Assembly (NCBI GenBank): GCA_023621995.1
Contig: JAMOAB010000005.1
Coordinates: 1-64,000 of the forward strand
Direction of reading: 5' to 3'
Length of the DNA stretch: 64,000 bases
Source of the DNA: Bacillota bacterium
Lineage (GTDB): Bacteria > Bacillota > Clostridia > Caldicoprobacterales > Xylanivirgaceae
Below, piece by piece: positions 46,777 through 56,490 of the stretch. The position numbers and the translations under genes were made by a program. The notes beneath the pieces were generated by a model. It was not told the DNA's origin and searched no databases. It saw only the letters and a list, made by a program, of their open reading frames with translations. The stretch's first letter is position 1, and the number at the start of each line of letters is the position of its first letter.

Positions 46777-48306
46777 AATCAACGCAGGGTTCCTCACAAA
46801 AGGATCGGATATGACCATATCATTGTAATGATCTACCCTCTTACCATCCATGAGAAATAACACTTGGTCAATATTATCTGTATTGATTGGATCGGTCAAA
46901 GAATTTACAATTGCATATAGCGATATAAGGCCTTTGTTGTTCTTTGATTGTATTTGGTAAAATTCGTATGGAAGATCCACAACGACCATACGACCATTCA
47001 TCCATACTCTTATTTTATCTGTAGATACTTCGTTGGGAATTACCTTTCGACAATCTGTTTCGCCTATAGGACCTTCTGCCAACTCCTGTATTATCTTTCT
47101 CGCAATTCCCAACTCCTTTTTATTGATTGCCCTATACTGGGGTTTGAGACTCGTCATATCTTCATCAGCAAAATAGATTTTAATTCTTTTTCCTAATAAA
47201 TCACCAAAATCTTCTTTTACTAGCCTATTGGACAAAGTCATATTACCTATGGGAGCATCAATATATTCTCCTCTATCATCCTGATAATATATCTTTATCC
47301 AACCTATGTTAGGAAGCCCTGTTAAGCTATAGACTAGCGACCCTAAAGTCGTCAACTCCTGCGCCGATCCTGCTCCTACATTTTGAAATTCCTTAGAAAA
47401 ATATAATTCTAAACCATCTTTTTCTGCGTCCGATTCTTCTATAAGTTTTATATCAAGCAGTCTTAGTCCCTTCGGGAAGACAGGATATAAGCCTTTACTA
47501 TCATCTGACGGTCCCTTTAAAAGTTCCTCTACTATAGCTCTAGCATATTGATTATTTACTACTGTTATCTTTCTAACTTCTGGTAGCAGATATGCCCTTT
47601 GACAATCTACAAAGAATAGTTCACAATCAACTTCTCTTAATTCAGATTGTTGCTTCATCTTAGAATCTAGAGCTACTATCTCATCTAGATTGTTAGGATA
47701 TTTTGACAGAAGTCCCAAAGCCATTCCATCCTTCTGACCATCTGCTGTAAGTTCTGTTCCTTCTACATAGATCCTTACATACTTAACCCCTTCCAAATCT
47801 GTGAGGGTATTTACCAAAGCTGCCCTTGCCAATAGCAAATTGTCTGACTCTAAAAAATCAGATGAAAGATCTACTGTTATTATATCTTCGCTCTTTCCAA
47901 TCTCCCTGATCACTGTCTCGCTGGGTATAACTGGTTCTAGTGATTGGGATTTAGGACCTTCAATGAGCTCATTCACAATGGATAATGATTCTAATTCATC
48001 TCCCATTATATCTACTTGCCGTTCTTCGGGTATAAGTTCATTTTTATCTCTATCATAAAAGTACAGATTTATATCTATTGTCTTTATATTTGATTGATCT
48101 AAGAGTTCTTCCTCCAGCTCCTCAGATCGCTTATCTGCCGTTGACTTATCAGATTTCTTAGCTTTTATACTAAAGCTATTATCTTGAGTGCTTAAATCCT
48201 TTCCTTGCTGCCCCTCATTTTTATGTGTAATACGATAGTTGTTATATGACAATGATACTATTATGACTATAATAATCGTTACCACTATTATAAGCAGCTT
48301 TTTCAT
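46768..48306 (-). CDS. Membrane-anchored protein with three GerMN domains
   Basis: 512 residues. One N-terminal helix (KLLIIVVTIIIVIIVSLSY, 3-21) with no lipobox, then a basic and acidic linker. Three GerMN units follow, about 76-185 (INLYFYDRDKNELIPEERQV), 225-345 (CELFFVDCQRAYLLPEVRKI) and 370-490 (KIYFADEDMTSLKPQYRAIN), each with a central GP and a ...LV/I..LT... helix (VNTLTDLEGVKYV, VYSLTGLPNIGWI, VNSLTDPINTDNI). GerM-type proteins act in sporulation or cell-wall assembly outside the membrane. It follows another GerMN gene by 40 bases. Three copies in one chain are uncommon. Confidence 0.85.
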   Translation of the reverse strand: MKKLLIIVVTIIIVIIVSLSYNNYRITHKNEGQQGKDLSTQDNSFSIKAKKSDKSTADKRSEELEEELLDQSNIKTIDINLYFYDRDKNELIPEERQVDIMGDELESLSIVNELIEGPKSQSLEPVIPSETVIREIGKSEDIITVDLSSDFLESDNLLLARAALVNTLTDLEGVKYVRIYVEGTELTADGQKDGMALGLLSKYPNNLDEIVALDSKMKQQSELREVDCELFFVDCQRAYLLPEVRKITVVNNQYARAIVEELLKGPSDDSKGLYPVFPKGLRLLDIKLIEESDAEKDGLELYFSKEFQNVGAGSAQELTTLGSLVYSLTGLPNIGWIKIYYQDDRGEYIDAPIGNMTLSNRLVKEDFGDLLGKRIKIYFADEDMTSLKPQYRAINKKELGIARKIIQELAEGPIGETDCRKVIPNEVSTDKIRVWMNGRMVVVDLPYEFYQIQSKNNKGLISLYAIVNSLTDPINTDNIDQVLFLMDGKRVDHYNDMVISDPFVRNPALIKE

Positions 48307-48345
48307 AGCACTCTACCTCCCTTAACTCTCTATACTTAATTATCA

Positions 48346-49368
48346 TTAGCTCCTTATTTTACTAAATATATCAGGCAATATTACTTTCCATACTCCATTT
48401 TCCCTTATGACGGTGAAAACGTCCTTTTCTCTAATCTCTTTTTTACCATCACTATGCTTGATAGCATAGTGGACTGTTACATATGCCGTATTTCCGTCTG
48501 GCTTTATCTCCTCTTCATCTATAGGATCATCATCTGTCTCTAATACCATATCCACAGCAGCCATAACCCTTTTGAATTCTTCAACGGATGGAAGACTACT
48601 ACCGTCTGCAGCTTTACTTGCTAAAAACTTATATACAATATCATAATTAGGCTTTCCTGTCATTCCTTTTAATACATATTCTACTGATCTACTTGGACTT
48701 AGTATGAAATCTTTGTCCCGATCTATGGCAATCATTGGTGTATCAGAGTCTATCTTTCCATTGTTTTCGATCAAGAGCTGTGCCCCTAACTCCTCATAGG
48801 TTAATTGCCTATTGTCTACTAAGAGCTTTACCTGTAACCCTCCTTCAAGATCGGTAATTGAGTTCACTATAGAATATATTGCTAGCATCTTCATCTCTGC
48901 CAACACAGCTTCTCTATCTTCATCGGGTATATTCTGTTTGCCTGGTATGGTGTTCAAGTCTACTTCATTTTTGAATTCGCCACTTAGGTTGACAAATACA
49001 GTATTCCCCTTCCTTGTAACATCTATAACACTCACATCTGGTGGCATTACCATAACTTTACCAAAGGTCTGGGGGCCTTTTAAAAGTTCTTCCACGACTA
49101 ACTGTTCTAATGATTGTTTGTCTTTGTACACCTTTCGTTGTTCTGGTACTAAAAAATCTGCAACCTCATGTTTATAATAGAGTGTTATATTTACCTCTGT
49201 TGGCTGGGGATCAGCATCTATATATATCTTGTCTTCGTCTTCTGTCAGTTCCTCCTGAACATGCCTTTCTCTTTCAGTATTGACATCGTCTTTAGTGTCT
49301 ACAGCACATCCAGTAATAGTAATAGTTAAAACCAAAGATATTAATATGTTAATTAACCTTTTTTTCAT
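48346..49368 (-). CDS. GerMN-domain lipoprotein
   Basis: 340 residues from ATG 49368, with AGGTGA before it. A lipoprotein signal ends ITITGCAVD, so the cysteine near 21 is lipidated. One GerMN domain (about 60-190, ITLYYKHEVADFLVPEQRKV to IVNSITDLEGGLQVKLL). The C-terminal half (about 215-340) is different and ends with a NTF2-like VFTVIRENGVWKVILPDIF. Together with the triple-GerMN gene and the downstream two-component genes it suggests an envelope system. Confidence 0.85.
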   Translation of the reverse strand: MKKRLINILISLVLTITITGCAVDTKDDVNTERERHVQEELTEDEDKIYIDADPQPTEVNITLYYKHEVADFLVPEQRKVYKDKQSLEQLVVEELLKGPQTFGKVMVMPPDVSVIDVTRKGNTVFVNLSGEFKNEVDLNTIPGKQNIPDEDREAVLAEMKMLAIYSIVNSITDLEGGLQVKLLVDNRQLTYEELGAQLLIENNGKIDSDTPMIAIDRDKDFILSPSRSVEYVLKGMTGKPNYDIVYKFLASKAADGSSLPSVEEFKRVMAAVDMVLETDDDPIDEEEIKPDGNTAYVTVHYAIKHSDGKKEIREKDVFTVIRENGVWKVILPDIFSKIRS

Positions 49369-49498
49369 ACTATAATTCACCTATATCTAATAATGTTAAT
49401 AGAGCCAACTTTTTTATATTCAAGATACAAGTATACCTTAAGAATTTTACAAATCCATTAAGTAAGCATAACATTTCTAATAAAATTCCTATGTATAC

Positions 49499-50971
49499 TC
49501 ATTCTTTTAAAGGTAATTCTATATAAAAAGTTGTACCTTTGCCTTCTTTACTAGTCACATGTATATTGCCATCATGTAATAAGACAATTCTATGGGCAAT
49601 TGAAAGACCTAACCCCGTCCCGCCAGTAGCTCTTGATCTTGCCTTATCCACTCTAAAAAATCTGTCAAATATCTTGGGTATATCTTCTTTGGGTATGCCA
49701 ACTCCTGTATCAGTTACCTTTATTATAGCACTGTTAAGACCCTTGTATGCTTCTACCCATACCTTACCGCCATCTGGAGTATATTTAATGGCATTATCCA
49801 CTATATTTATTATCACCTGCTGAAGCTTCATCTCATCACCATATATTGTAAGATCCTCCTCATCAAATGTAGTGGTAAGCTCTATATTTCTTTTTTCCGC
49901 CAGAATTTGTAAGCCCTTTATACTCTTCAATATTAATTCCTTCACCGCCACATCATCTTTTTGAATATATACACCACCATCATCCATATGGACAAGAGCA
50001 AGAAGATCAGTAATTATGGCATTTAATCTATCTATTTCATGATCTATATCCGTTAAAAAATCATTATATATGGCAGGATCATCTACTTCCATATGAAGCA
50101 AAGACTCGGTTAAGATCTTCATAGAGCTAAGTGGGGTCTTTAATTCATGGGAAGCATTAGATACAAATTCATTACGTGCTTTATCTAAATTCTCCAATTT
50201 CTCACTCATTATGTTAAAAGCTTGACCTAATTGTCTAAGCTCTTCGCTCCCGCTTATATTAACTCTCTGGTCTAAATGACCCTGGCTCATCTTCTGTATA
50301 CCTTCTGTCAGTTCATTTATGGGCTGGGTTATAAAACTAGAGATTACAAAGCTGATGATTATAATGGATATACTTATGATTGCCGAGTATAAATTGAGCA
50401 TATTCCGCGTACGCGAAAGGAGTTTTTCAATACTAGACAGGGATGATGATATAATGACAGCACCTATTATACCCTCTTCATCATGGGTTATAGGTGCATA
50501 TGCATACATTACTCTTTTAAATGAATTAGACTCTCTGTCGGGTATATATATATCTTTAGCATCTATTTGATAGCCCTTGAGCACATCCTGAATCTCTGGT
50601 ACATCACGAATTAAATTCCTCTTTAAAAGACTACCTGGACCTACTACGTTATAGGAGTCATAATCGACTACGCCTTTATTGTTTAGTACTAGAATTCTGG
50701 TAAACTCTCCTTCTTTGCGTGCTATATCATCGCCTAAATCCTGAATTTCAAATATAACGTCTGGATTGTCATCATTGTACATATTGGAAATCGTTTGAGC
50801 TACCTCGATAGAATACTTTTGTAATGCCATCTTTTTACCTTTTATCATGTCTTTTTCGAATATTTCCATTATCGATATATTGATTATTAGAAACCCTAGC
50901 CCAATTACTACTAGATATGCTAATGCAATCTTCCAGCGGAGAGTGGAGAAAAACCTCCTATTTATCTGCAA
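49499..50971 (-). CDS. Sensor histidine kinase (WalK/PhoR-like)
   Basis: 490 residues. TM1 (about 14-34), extracellular sensing domain of about 150 residues (43-190), TM2 (about 193-213), HAMP (215-267), HisKA with the phospho-His275 in FVSNASHELKTPLSSMK, HATPase with VINIVDNAIKYTPDGG (N-box), VTDTGVGIPKEDIPKIFDRF (G1, F) and GGTGLGLSIAHRIV (G2). No PAS domain is evident, unlike WalK. Start TTG 50971 overlaps the response regulator stop region by 14 bases. Confidence 0.93.
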   Translation of the reverse strand: MQINRRFFSTLRWKIALAYLVVIGLGFLIINISIMEIFEKDMIKGKKMALQKYSIEVAQTISNMYNDDNPDVIFEIQDLGDDIARKEGEFTRILVLNNKGVVDYDSYNVVGPGSLLKRNLIRDVPEIQDVLKGYQIDAKDIYIPDRESNSFKRVMYAYAPITHDEEGIIGAVIISSSLSSIEKLLSRTRNMLNLYSAIISISIIIISFVISSFITQPINELTEGIQKMSQGHLDQRVNISGSEELRQLGQAFNIMSEKLENLDKARNEFVSNASHELKTPLSSMKILTESLLHMEVDDPAIYNDFLTDIDHEIDRLNAIITDLLALVHMDDGGVYIQKDDVAVKELILKSIKGLQILAEKRNIELTTTFDEEDLTIYGDEMKLQQVIINIVDNAIKYTPDGGKVWVEAYKGLNSAIIKVTDTGVGIPKEDIPKIFDRFFRVDKARSRATGGTGLGLSIAHRIVLLHDGNIHVTSKEGKGTTFYIELPLKE

Positions 50972-51647
50972 AGTAGTACCCCACTCCCCATTTGGTAAAT
51001 ATAAATTCTGGCTGGCTAGGATTTTCTTCGATTTTCTCCCTTAACCTTCTTATGTGGACATCTACTGTTCTGAGGTCACCTAGATAGTCATATTTCCACA
51101 CGTTTTCAAGTAAGTTCTCTCTGCTAAATACCTTCCCAGGATTGGTGACAAAAAGCTGAAGTAAATCAAATTCCTTTGCAGTTAAGTTTACCTCTACTCC
51201 ATCTATAAACACACTACGATTTTCAAGGTTTACTACCATATTTCGTATCTTTATTTCTGTTTGATCCTGCTTGTCTGCCACATTCGATGCTCTCCTGAAA
51301 ATGGCTTTGACACGGGCTTTGAGTTCTAGTATGTTAAAAGGCTTTGTTAGATAGTCATCGGCACCATATTCAAGCCCTAGAATTTTGTCCATATCCTCTC
51401 CCTTTGCTGTAAGCATTATAACTGGGATATCGGATTTCTCCCTTACCTTCTGTAGCACCATAAGTCCATTCATTTTAGGAAGCATAACATCCAATATGAT
51501 CAAATCATATTGGTTATTGGTAAATTTTTCGATGGCCTCTTCACCATCATATGCCGCATCTATTATATAGCCGTCCTGTCCTAGGCTAAATTTAAGCCCC
51601 TTTACGATTGCCGGCTCATCATCTACAACAAGGATCCTTTTTTGCAC
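50958..51647 (-). CDS. OmpR-family response regulator
   Basis: 229 residues. Receiver domain with acidic DD at 9-10, phospho-Asp53 in LIILDVMLPKMNG, Thr and Lys in VIMLTAKGE and YLTKPF. Winged-helix domain from about 130 with NLTAKEFDLLQLFVTNPGKV and GDLRTVDVHIRRLREK. The start is GTG 51647 (after AGGTGG), giving MQKRILVVDDEPAIVKG. Upstream partner of the kinase; the pair may control wall genes next to it, but no site was searched. Confidence 0.94.
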   Translation of the reverse strand: MQKRILVVDDEPAIVKGLKFSLGQDGYIIDAAYDGEEAIEKFTNNQYDLIILDVMLPKMNGLMVLQKVREKSDIPVIMLTAKGEDMDKILGLEYGADDYLTKPFNILELKARVKAIFRRASNVADKQDQTEIKIRNMVVNLENRSVFIDGVEVNLTAKEFDLLQLFVTNPGKVFSRENLLENVWKYDYLGDLRTVDVHIRRLREKIEENPSQPEFIFTKWGVGYYFADK

Positions 51648-51742
51648 ACTTACCACCTACGCCTTTCGAATTCATAATCTTTTGCTTACTATATTGTACC
51701 ATATGTATTATTCATTATCAATTTAACCTTTAGGGCAAACTT

Positions 51743-52375
51743 TCATTTTATAGTTATAGAATCTTGCAGTTTCTCAAAGGTCTTCTCTCCAATTCCTGAT
51801 ACATTCTTGATCTCATCTATTGCCTTAAATGGACCGTGTTTTTCCCTGTAATCAATTATTGCCTTAGCCTTTGCTGGACCTATACCATGAAGAGTTTCTA
51901 ATTCTTCTGCCGTTGCCCTATTTATATTGACCTTTCCTCCAGATTGCCCCGTATCCACCATGCCTTGATTTAACTCTCCATCTATCTCTTCTCCTATCCT
52001 AGGTATTATATACATACCTTCATCTTGAACTTTAAGGGCAAGATTGATCTTTTTCATATCCGCATCATCTAACAACCCACCTGCCAATTCTATGGCATCT
52101 ATAAGCCTGCTCCCCTCTTCAACTTCTATTACTCCTGGTTTTTTTACTTGTCCAGTTATATATATTTTTATCATCTCGGTTACTTCTTCTGCAGCTTCTG
52201 TAGTGTTCTTGTCATCTTCGGAGAGGTGAAAATTGTTGTTATCTTCTGTTCCGTTTTCAACAAGTTGTATAGATGTACTATTGTTATTATTTGTAAATAA
52301 AATACCTGTGAGAACTATTATAATGGATATCAATATTAAAAATACGCTGGTTTGCTGCCTATCTAAGTTGAGCAC
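51743..52375 (-). CDS. comEA: ComEA-like DNA-binding protein
   Basis: 210 residues from GTG 52375, chosen since AAGGGGTGG lies 6 bases before; ATG 52417 is possible. One membrane helix (about 10-28, FLILISIIIVLTGILF), an SLBB domain (about 70-130, IKIYITGQVKKPGVIEVEEG), and a C-terminal double helix-hairpin-helix (GGKVNINRATAEELETLHGI, then IGPAKAKAIIDYREKHGPFK). It binds DNA outside the cell in competence. comEB and comEC are not beside it, so its role in uptake here is open. Confidence 0.9.
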   Translation of the reverse strand: MLNLDRQQTSVFLILISIIIVLTGILFTNNNNSTSIQLVENGTEDNNNFHLSEDDKNTTEAAEEVTEMIKIYITGQVKKPGVIEVEEGSRLIDAIELAGGLLDDADMKKINLALKVQDEGMYIIPRIGEEIDGELNQGMVDTGQSGGKVNINRATAEELETLHGIGPAKAKAIIDYREKHGPFKAIDEIKNVSGIGEKTFEKLQDSITIK

Positions 52376-52615
52376 ACCAAACCACCCCTTATTTATACCA
52401 TTATTTTCCCAATGCATATGTTACTTTATATTCTACATAGAGCTCTTTTTCCCTCTTTATAATAGTATTTTTGTTTGTATAATATAATAATACATCATTT
52501 TTTCCTATGTACAAAGTATACTATATTCTGCTATACTTAATATAGTACAGTTATATGGATAGTAATGACCATCTATAACTGGCAAAAAACAATCTATATT
52601 TAAGGAGACTAGCCG

Positions 52616-54058
52616 ATGAAACCCAATAAAAATGCTATTGTTATACTATTATTATTTTTTTTATCTATAAATGTTTCAATTACATATGCCAATCCTACAT
52701 CGTCATCACAATCTCTACCTGATAATAATGCTATAGAAGAGGTATCTTCCTTGCCTGACCACTGTCCGTCTGATACAGAAGAGAAAGATAAAATCCTTCC
52801 CGAACTGGAAGCGGAAGGGGCCATACTTATAGATAGAGACACTGGAAAAGTGTTATATGCCCATAATATAGATCAGCCTTTTTATCCAGCAAGCACCACA
52901 AAAATATTAACCGCATTATTAGCCATTGAAAATGGTAATATGGAAGACGTAGTTACAGTATCAAACGAAGCCAATCTGGTGGAGAGGGATGGTACCATAG
53001 CAGGGTTAGACCTTGGTGAAGAGATAGATCTTGAAAAACTTATATATGGTCTTATGTTGCCTTCTGGAAATGATGCAGCCTATACCATTGCCGTATACAT
53101 AGCACGTAAAGTGACAAATAATCCCGATATGCCTATGAATGAGGCTATTGACTATTTCTGTGATATGATGAATCAGAGGGCAAGGGCTGCGGGAGCTAAA
53201 AATTCACATTTTTCCAATCCCCACGGCTACCACAGAGATGACCACTTTACTACACCTTATGATATAGCCATGATCGCACGTGAGGCTATGAAATATGAGT
53301 TTTTCCAAAAGGTTGTAGCCACTCCCATGTATACCATGGAAGATTGGAATGGCATGGATAAAGAAGATCCTACAAAAAAAGAAATTAGATATTGGAAAAA
53401 CACCAATCTTTTAATAGACAAAAATAATAAAAAATACTATTACCCCTACGCAACAGGTATTAAGACAGGTTATACCTCATATGCCGGTCAATGTCTAGTC
53501 TCATCTGCTAAAAAGGATAATCTTAACCTAATTGCTGTCGTATTTAAAAGCACAAAGGATGGTAAATGGACTGATTCTATAAATCTATTTGAATATGGTT
53601 TCAACAACTTTGTACCTTATCAGTTTGTCAAAGATGGAGAAGTACTTGGTACAACTGAAGTTTTAAATTGTGAAGATGGGAACAAAGGCATTGTCAATTT
53701 AATTGCTAGAAAAGGTTACATAGACATTATGAGAAAAGATGAGATAAGAAAAATAGAGAAAAAAATAAGTATACAACCAAATATAGAGGCACCAGTTAGA
53801 AAAGGTCAAATAATAGGGCAAGTTTCATACTATTTAGATAGCAACTTGTTATTTTGTACTGACCTCATTGCCGATAGAGATATTGAGAAAAAGACATTGC
53901 TCAACATAAAGTCTCCTGAGACTACAGAAGCAAATTTAAACAGTGGCTGGAGCAAGGGTGGATTGATTATATTGACTGTACTTATCATATGCTTAGCTTT
54001 TATAGTTTCTATTGCTAAAAAGAAGAGAAAAAGGCGACATATTTTTTATAAGAGATAA
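52616..54058 (+). CDS. D-alanyl-D-alanine carboxypeptidase (DacF/PBP5 type)
   Basis: 480 residues. Signal peptide 1-25 (ending SITYA-NPT). The S11 peptidase triad is visible: S93-T-T-K96 in YPASTTKILTA, S150-G-N in LPSGNDAAYT and KTG in ATGIKTGYTSYAG. A beta-rich domain follows, then a C-terminal membrane helix (about 452-470, LIILTVLIICLAFIVSI) with a KKKRKRR end. It trims pentapeptides; the DacF type acts in spore cortex in Bacillus. ATG 52616 follows AAGGAGA. The 240-base gap before it holds a probable promoter (TTAATATAG) only. Confidence 0.92.
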   Translation: MKPNKNAIVILLLFFLSINVSITYANPTSSSQSLPDNNAIEEVSSLPDHCPSDTEEKDKILPELEAEGAILIDRDTGKVLYAHNIDQPFYPASTTKILTALLAIENGNMEDVVTVSNEANLVERDGTIAGLDLGEEIDLEKLIYGLMLPSGNDAAYTIAVYIARKVTNNPDMPMNEAIDYFCDMMNQRARAAGAKNSHFSNPHGYHRDDHFTTPYDIAMIAREAMKYEFFQKVVATPMYTMEDWNGMDKEDPTKKEIRYWKNTNLLIDKNNKKYYYPYATGIKTGYTSYAGQCLVSSAKKDNLNLIAVVFKSTKDGKWTDSINLFEYGFNNFVPYQFVKDGEVLGTTEVLNCEDGNKGIVNLIARKGYIDIMRKDEIRKIEKKISIQPNIEAPVRKGQIIGQVSYYLDSNLLFCTDLIADRDIEKKTLLNIKSPETTEANLNSGWSKGGLIILTVLIICLAFIVSIAKKKRKRRHIFYKR

Positions 54059-54112
54059 TACGTGTGAAATATTACGCTGAAAATTAAATCAACCGATTAT
54101 TAAAGTTCAAAA

Positions 54113-54153
54113 CAGGAATGGATAACAGCCAACTATCCATTTCTCCATTCCTG
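54113..54153. terminator. Hairpin between carboxypeptidase and kdgK
   Basis: CAGGAATGGA pairs with TCCATTCCTG around a loop that includes a nested TATCC/GGATA. No long T-tract; a likely terminator of the two convergent genes. Confidence 0.5.
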
Positions 54154-54173
54154 TAAGAACCCGTAAGAACTAG

Positions 54174-55199
54174 TTATCTAGCAACTTGACCCTGTCTATC
54201 AGACTCCAAGAGCTCGATAACCTCACCTACACCTACATGATTAAAGTCCCCTTCTATTGTATGCTTAAGAGCACAACATGCTGCACCAAAATCCACAGCA
54301 AATTGAAGATCTCTATTACATAGAAGTGCATATATAAGTCCTCCGGCAAAGGCATCTCCACTACCTATTCTATCGATTATATCTAATAGATATTCCTTCG
54401 ATATATGTATATTCTCTCCATCATATAATGTTGCCCACCATCTATTCACATTTGCTGATATTGTACGCCTATATGTTATAGCTACTTTTTTAAGAGGAAA
54501 TTTTTCCATCATCCCTCTAGAAATGTAAGTGCCAATATCACTATTAAAAGCGTCCCTGTCTATCTCTTTAGAATGTGGTCTTATACCAAATAATTCTCCT
54601 GCATGCTCTTCATTTATGATACACACATCCACATATTTGAGTAGTTCTCCAAGTTTTGTGCTTGCAGTTTTCCTATCCCATAGTTTTGTTCTAAAGTTTA
54701 CATCACAGCTGACTACAAGCCCTTTTTCTTTGCCTATCTTACAAGCAGCTAGGGTAGCATTAAAAAGTTCATCGCTTAAAGCAGGTGTAATGCCAGTAAA
54801 GTGGAACCAATTGGCATCTTTGAAAATCTTTTCCCAATCAAATTCTAGATGTGAGGCATTGGCTATTGCCGAATTTGCCCTATCGTACAAGACATGCGAA
54901 CCCCTGATCGAGGCTCCCCTTTCTAGGTAATATACCCCTAGCCTCTCTCCTCCCCTCACTACGTGATTAATATCTACACCATGGGATCTAAGCTCTTGCA
55001 GGGCTCTATCTCCTAAAGGATTTTTAGGAAGCTTGGTAACATAAGATACATCCATACCCAGTCTGGCAAGAGCTACGGCCACATTGGCTTCTGCCCCTCC
55101 ATATGTCACTTCTAAACTATTAGCTTGGGCTAATCTTTCATATCCTGGAGGAGTTAGCCTTAACATTATTTCTCCAAATGAAACTACTCTGTTTGACAT
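54174..55199 (-). CDS. kdgK: PfkB-family sugar kinase, 2-keto-3-deoxygluconate kinase type
   Basis: 341 residues. MSNRVVSFGEIMLRLTPPGY with YGGAEANVAVALARLGMD is the N-terminal PfkB signature, and the KDG-kinase-like start FGEIMLRL(T/S)PP is distinct. The catalytic base is in the anion hole motif DRIGSGDAFAGGL, and VDVCIINEEHAG precedes it. It would phosphorylate 2-keto-3-deoxygluconate or a related acid to the 6-phosphate for aldolase cleavage. No eda-like aldolase is in the window. ATG 55199 follows GGGGG. Last gene of the LacI-controlled operon. Confidence 0.85.
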   Translation of the reverse strand: MSNRVVSFGEIMLRLTPPGYERLAQANSLEVTYGGAEANVAVALARLGMDVSYVTKLPKNPLGDRALQELRSHGVDINHVVRGGERLGVYYLERGASIRGSHVLYDRANSAIANASHLEFDWEKIFKDANWFHFTGITPALSDELFNATLAACKIGKEKGLVVSCDVNFRTKLWDRKTASTKLGELLKYVDVCIINEEHAGELFGIRPHSKEIDRDAFNSDIGTYISRGMMEKFPLKKVAITYRRTISANVNRWWATLYDGENIHISKEYLLDIIDRIGSGDAFAGGLIYALLCNRDLQFAVDFGAACCALKHTIEGDFNHVGVGEVIELLESDRQGQVAR

Positions 55200-55215
55200 A
55201 TTATAACCCCCAAAT

Positions 55216-56427
55216 CTATTTGAACAGATTGAACTCACCATACCCATCTAGAGAAAAGGACTCTGTCTTAGTCGCCCATTCTACTGAACATTCAGAAAAT
55301 AACTTCCAGCTCTGTGATGCCGAGCTAATTATTTTTTCAATATCTTTTACATACGTGGCTACCGTATCGTCCTCTTCTTGCCTTATAATATGATCATCTG
55401 GAATCTCCATAGTACCTTTACATGACTCAAATGCACCATTTGATGCTAGAACAAAACTTCTACAATCTTCAATTGAAGAAAAGAGATTTTGTTCTTTCCC
55501 TGTGATAACATCTATTAAGTTATAATACATATTTTCTATTAAGGGTTCACTTTCATATGAAAACTTCTCCTCATTACCGTCTTTATACTGTATTTCAAGA
55601 TCATTCTCGTAAGTCCATACAGCATGCCCTTTATCTCCATATACAATTATATACGGAGTGGCATTTTTTATATTACATAGCGTAGCATAAAAGAGAACCT
55701 CTACATCGTTTTGAGTATGTATCCTCACACAGGTTGTATCTTCTCCTTCAATCTTGTGCCCTCTATATAATTCTGCTTGAACCTCCTTAGGCTCTGCTAA
55801 CTTAGCCTCTCCCTTCCCCGCAATTATTAGACAGTTATTCAATAGATGGGCAAAGGGATTATTTATAGTCCCATCTAATACATAGTCTCCATTATGGATA
55901 AGCTTTCCAGCCCAAGGCGTTCGCTCATAATAATCATCTGTACGCTTCCACATACCAACTCCCACTACTCTATATATGTCTCCAAGTTTTCCCTCTCTTA
56001 TAATATCATTTAACTTTATAAATGATTTATGCGAAGTGTTTTGGAAATTTACGGCACATAGCTTACCTGTAGCCTTACTCTTGTCTATTATCTCATCTAT
56101 ATCCTGTATGGTCACTGCTGGTGGTTTTTCTAAAAGCACATTAAAACCTTTCTCAAGGGCATCAACTGCCATAGGTTTATGTAAAGCAATAGGTGTTGAA
56201 ATCACAACAAAATTTAAATCTTCATTCTTGTATAACATATCCTGATAATTTTTATAATATTTTGCTCCATTTTTTATTAGTTTATTGTATATGTAGTTGT
56301 CGGGGTCTACCTTTATATCGGCAAAAGCACTACATTGGATCGCGCCTTTTTTAGTAAGTTGCAGTATTGTCCTTCCGTGGTTTTGACCAAAGCCATTTAT
56401 GCCTATAAGCCCTACCTTAGGGATCAT
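55216..56427 (-). CDS. Gfo/Idh/MocA-family oxidoreductase
   Basis: 403 residues. N-terminal Rossmann fold with KVGLIGINGFGQNHGRT, VVISTPIALHKPMA and LEKGFNVLLEKPPAVT (the EKP motif). The C-terminal domain has WAGKLIHNGDYVLDGTINNP and FAHLLNN (GHxxD-like His). It oxidises or reduces a sugar or glycoside with NAD(P). The N-terminal glycine motif is GxNGFG, a little unlike GxGxxG. ATG 56427 follows GGGAGAGG. It lies between the flavoprotein and kdgK genes. Confidence 0.87.
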   Translation of the reverse strand: MIPKVGLIGINGFGQNHGRTILQLTKKGAIQCSAFADIKVDPDNYIYNKLIKNGAKYYKNYQDMLYKNEDLNFVVISTPIALHKPMAVDALEKGFNVLLEKPPAVTIQDIDEIIDKSKATGKLCAVNFQNTSHKSFIKLNDIIREGKLGDIYRVVGVGMWKRTDDYYERTPWAGKLIHNGDYVLDGTINNPFAHLLNNCLIIAGKGEAKLAEPKEVQAELYRGHKIEGEDTTCVRIHTQNDVEVLFYATLCNIKNATPYIIVYGDKGHAVWTYENDLEIQYKDGNEEKFSYESEPLIENMYYNLIDVITGKEQNLFSSIEDCRSFVLASNGAFESCKGTMEIPDDHIIRQEEDDTVATYVKDIEKIISSASQSWKLFSECSVEWATKTESFSLDGYGEFNLFK

Positions 56428-56490
56428 ATAATCCTCTCCCTTCATTAAGATAAAGTAAGTTGTAAAGGGCAAATATTTGCCCTCTATAGC

